7,219 nucleotides of DNA from Candidatus Bathyarchaeota archaeon (lineage in GTDB: Archaea; Thermoproteota; Bathyarchaeia; RBG-16-48-13; GCA-020355125). The stretch spans positions 1 through 7,219 of the forward strand of contig DAOVAG010000037.1 of NCBI GenBank assembly GCA_030671165.1, read 5' to 3'. A model generated the notes under the pieces. It was not told where the DNA came from and ran no database searches. It saw only the letters and a list, made by a program, of their open reading frames with translations. Below are positions 6,730-7,219 of this stretch, in pieces; position 1 is the first letter of the stretch; each line of letters begins with the position of its first letter. The translations under genes were made by a program, and so were the position numbers.

Positions 6730-7041
6730 ACCTTTCCTCAGAAATACAATTGGAATAAGCATTATTTAACTATAAAAGATGGAGAAAGAAGATAACAGTG
6801 TCCATCGAAACATAATTCTTGAAAAAGATAACATATTGAGGTAATATGTTCCAATCACTAAATTACACAATCTTAGTAACCCATTAAGTCCTTAACTATA
6901 AGTTTTAATTGCTAAAAACAGGGTTGTATCTGAAGTCTTAATTATTTCAAATATTAAGTGTAGTAGGAGTAGGTAGGTTTTTCAGACATAACCTAAATTA
7001 TATTGGAGGATTACAAGTAAAGAAGCTTGAAGTGAAATGAA
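6730..7041. other. Intergenic region between divergent gatD and elp3
   Basis: This 312-bp gap holds no convincing gene or tRNA. Besides the gatD promoter it contains two inverted repeats. One is a perfect 8-bp pair, AACATATT (6830-6837) with AATATGTT (6843-6850), around a GAGGT loop. The other is a 6-bp pair, TAGGTT (6974-6979) with AACCTA (6990-6995). A GGAGG at 7005-7009 looks like a ribosome binding site but has no ATG, GTG or TTG at a workable distance. Candidate elp3 TATA-like stretches, such as AATTATAT near 6996-7003, are weak. Confidence 0.5.
6770..6777 (-). promoter_or_regulatory. Probable TATA box of gatD
   Basis: TTTTATAG on the minus strand predicts transcription start near 6748. 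That yields a leader of about 19 nt that keeps the GAGG ribosome binding site and excludes the upstream ATG at 6762. This supports ATG 6729 as the gatD start. Confidence 0.45.
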
Positions 7042-7219
7042 ATGAGTTCAAGTGAAACTGAAACAACTCAAGTATTTAAAAAAGCTTGCCTTGAAATCAT
7101 AAAGGGATTGATGGATATTCCTTCTCCTAAAAAGAGAGATGTTAATAAGCAAAAGGTGAAAGTTTGCCGTAAATTTAAAGTCAAATATCCATCTAATTCT
7201 GAAATCATAAAATATCTTA
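7042..7219 (+). CDS. elp3: Elp3-family tRNA uridine-34 modification enzyme, N-terminus (runs off window)
   Basis: Fifty-nine codons are visible. The protein begins MSSSETETT and then shows a lysine-rich N-terminal region ending in KVCRKFKVKYPSNSEIIKYL. The VCRK...PSNSEI pattern is the conserved stretch just before the radical SAM domain of archaeal Elp3. Elp3 uses a radical SAM domain and a C-terminal acetyltransferase domain to install the cm5-type side chain on wobble uridine of tRNAs; both domains lie outside the window, so completeness cannot be judged. ATG 7042 is the first start codon after an in-frame TGA at 7033-7035. No ribosome binding site lies at normal distance. CTTGAA (7026-7031) and TTCAAG (7047-7052) could pair around the start codon. 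It is divergent from gatD, and both genes act on tRNA. Confidence 0.82.
   Translation, partial: MSSSETETTQVFKKACLEIIKGLMDIPSPKKRDVNKQKVKVCRKFKVKYPSNSEIIKYL

Noticed and set aside
6730..7041. Possible tRNA or small RNA gene in the gatD-elp3 gap
   Set aside because: No cloverleaf, no T-loop consensus and no CCA-like acceptor pairing was visible; only short inverted repeats.
1..7219. CRISPR array, insertion sequence or phage-derived system
   Set aside because: No regularly spaced direct repeats, transposase, terminal inverted repeats or phage genes are visible; the genes are ordinary housekeeping types.

Overview
This AT-rich window comes from an archaeon. The GatD/GatE pair makes Gln-tRNA(Gln) and is restricted to Archaea. 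The N-terminus of an archaeal-type Elp3 tRNA-modification enzyme, TATA-box promoters and GGTG/GAGG-type ribosome binding sites agree with this. Introns of the tRNA-splicing (bulge-helix-bulge, BHB) type inside an mRNA would fit a TACK-type lineage with a broad-specificity splicing endonuclease. The exact lineage cannot be fixed from the sequence alone.

Layout, left to right. (1) 1-423, minus: 5' part of a radical SAM enzyme that runs off the window. (2) 549-1235 (or 1259), minus: a soluble GT2 glycosyltransferase of the dolichyl-phosphate-mannose-synthase-like type. (3) 1418-2482 (or 2497), minus: an M29 metallo-aminopeptidase with a TTG start. (4) 2734-4704, minus: gatE, encoded in three exons separated by 32-nt and 28-nt mini-introns. 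(5) 4892 (or 4859)-5281, plus: a cyclophilin-like-fold protein of the TM1367 type. (6) 5404-6729 (or 6762), minus: gatD. (7) 7042-7219, plus: 5' end of elp3, running off the window.

The main discovery is in gatE. The long open frame starts at 4449 and lacks the conserved GatE N-terminus. That N-terminus is present upstream (4704 down to 4411) but is interrupted by two short insertions that bring stop codons and frame changes. Both insertions fold into BHB structures: a 4-bp central helix, a 3-nt 5' bulge, a 3- or 4-nt 3' bulge and an intron-internal hairpin. The predicted cleavage points restore a 636-residue GatE with its family-typical motifs exactly. This is best read as two archaeal mRNA introns removed by the tRNA-splicing endonuclease, in a gene whose product itself acts on a tRNA.

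Functional links: GatD (asparaginase-like, makes ammonia) and GatE (tRNA-dependent kinase/transferase) form one complex, although a gene of opposite orientation lies between them here. Elp3 also acts on tRNA (wobble uridine), so the right-hand half has a tRNA-function theme. The left-hand genes (radical SAM, GT2, M29 peptidase) have no evident link to it, and each appears to have its own promoter.
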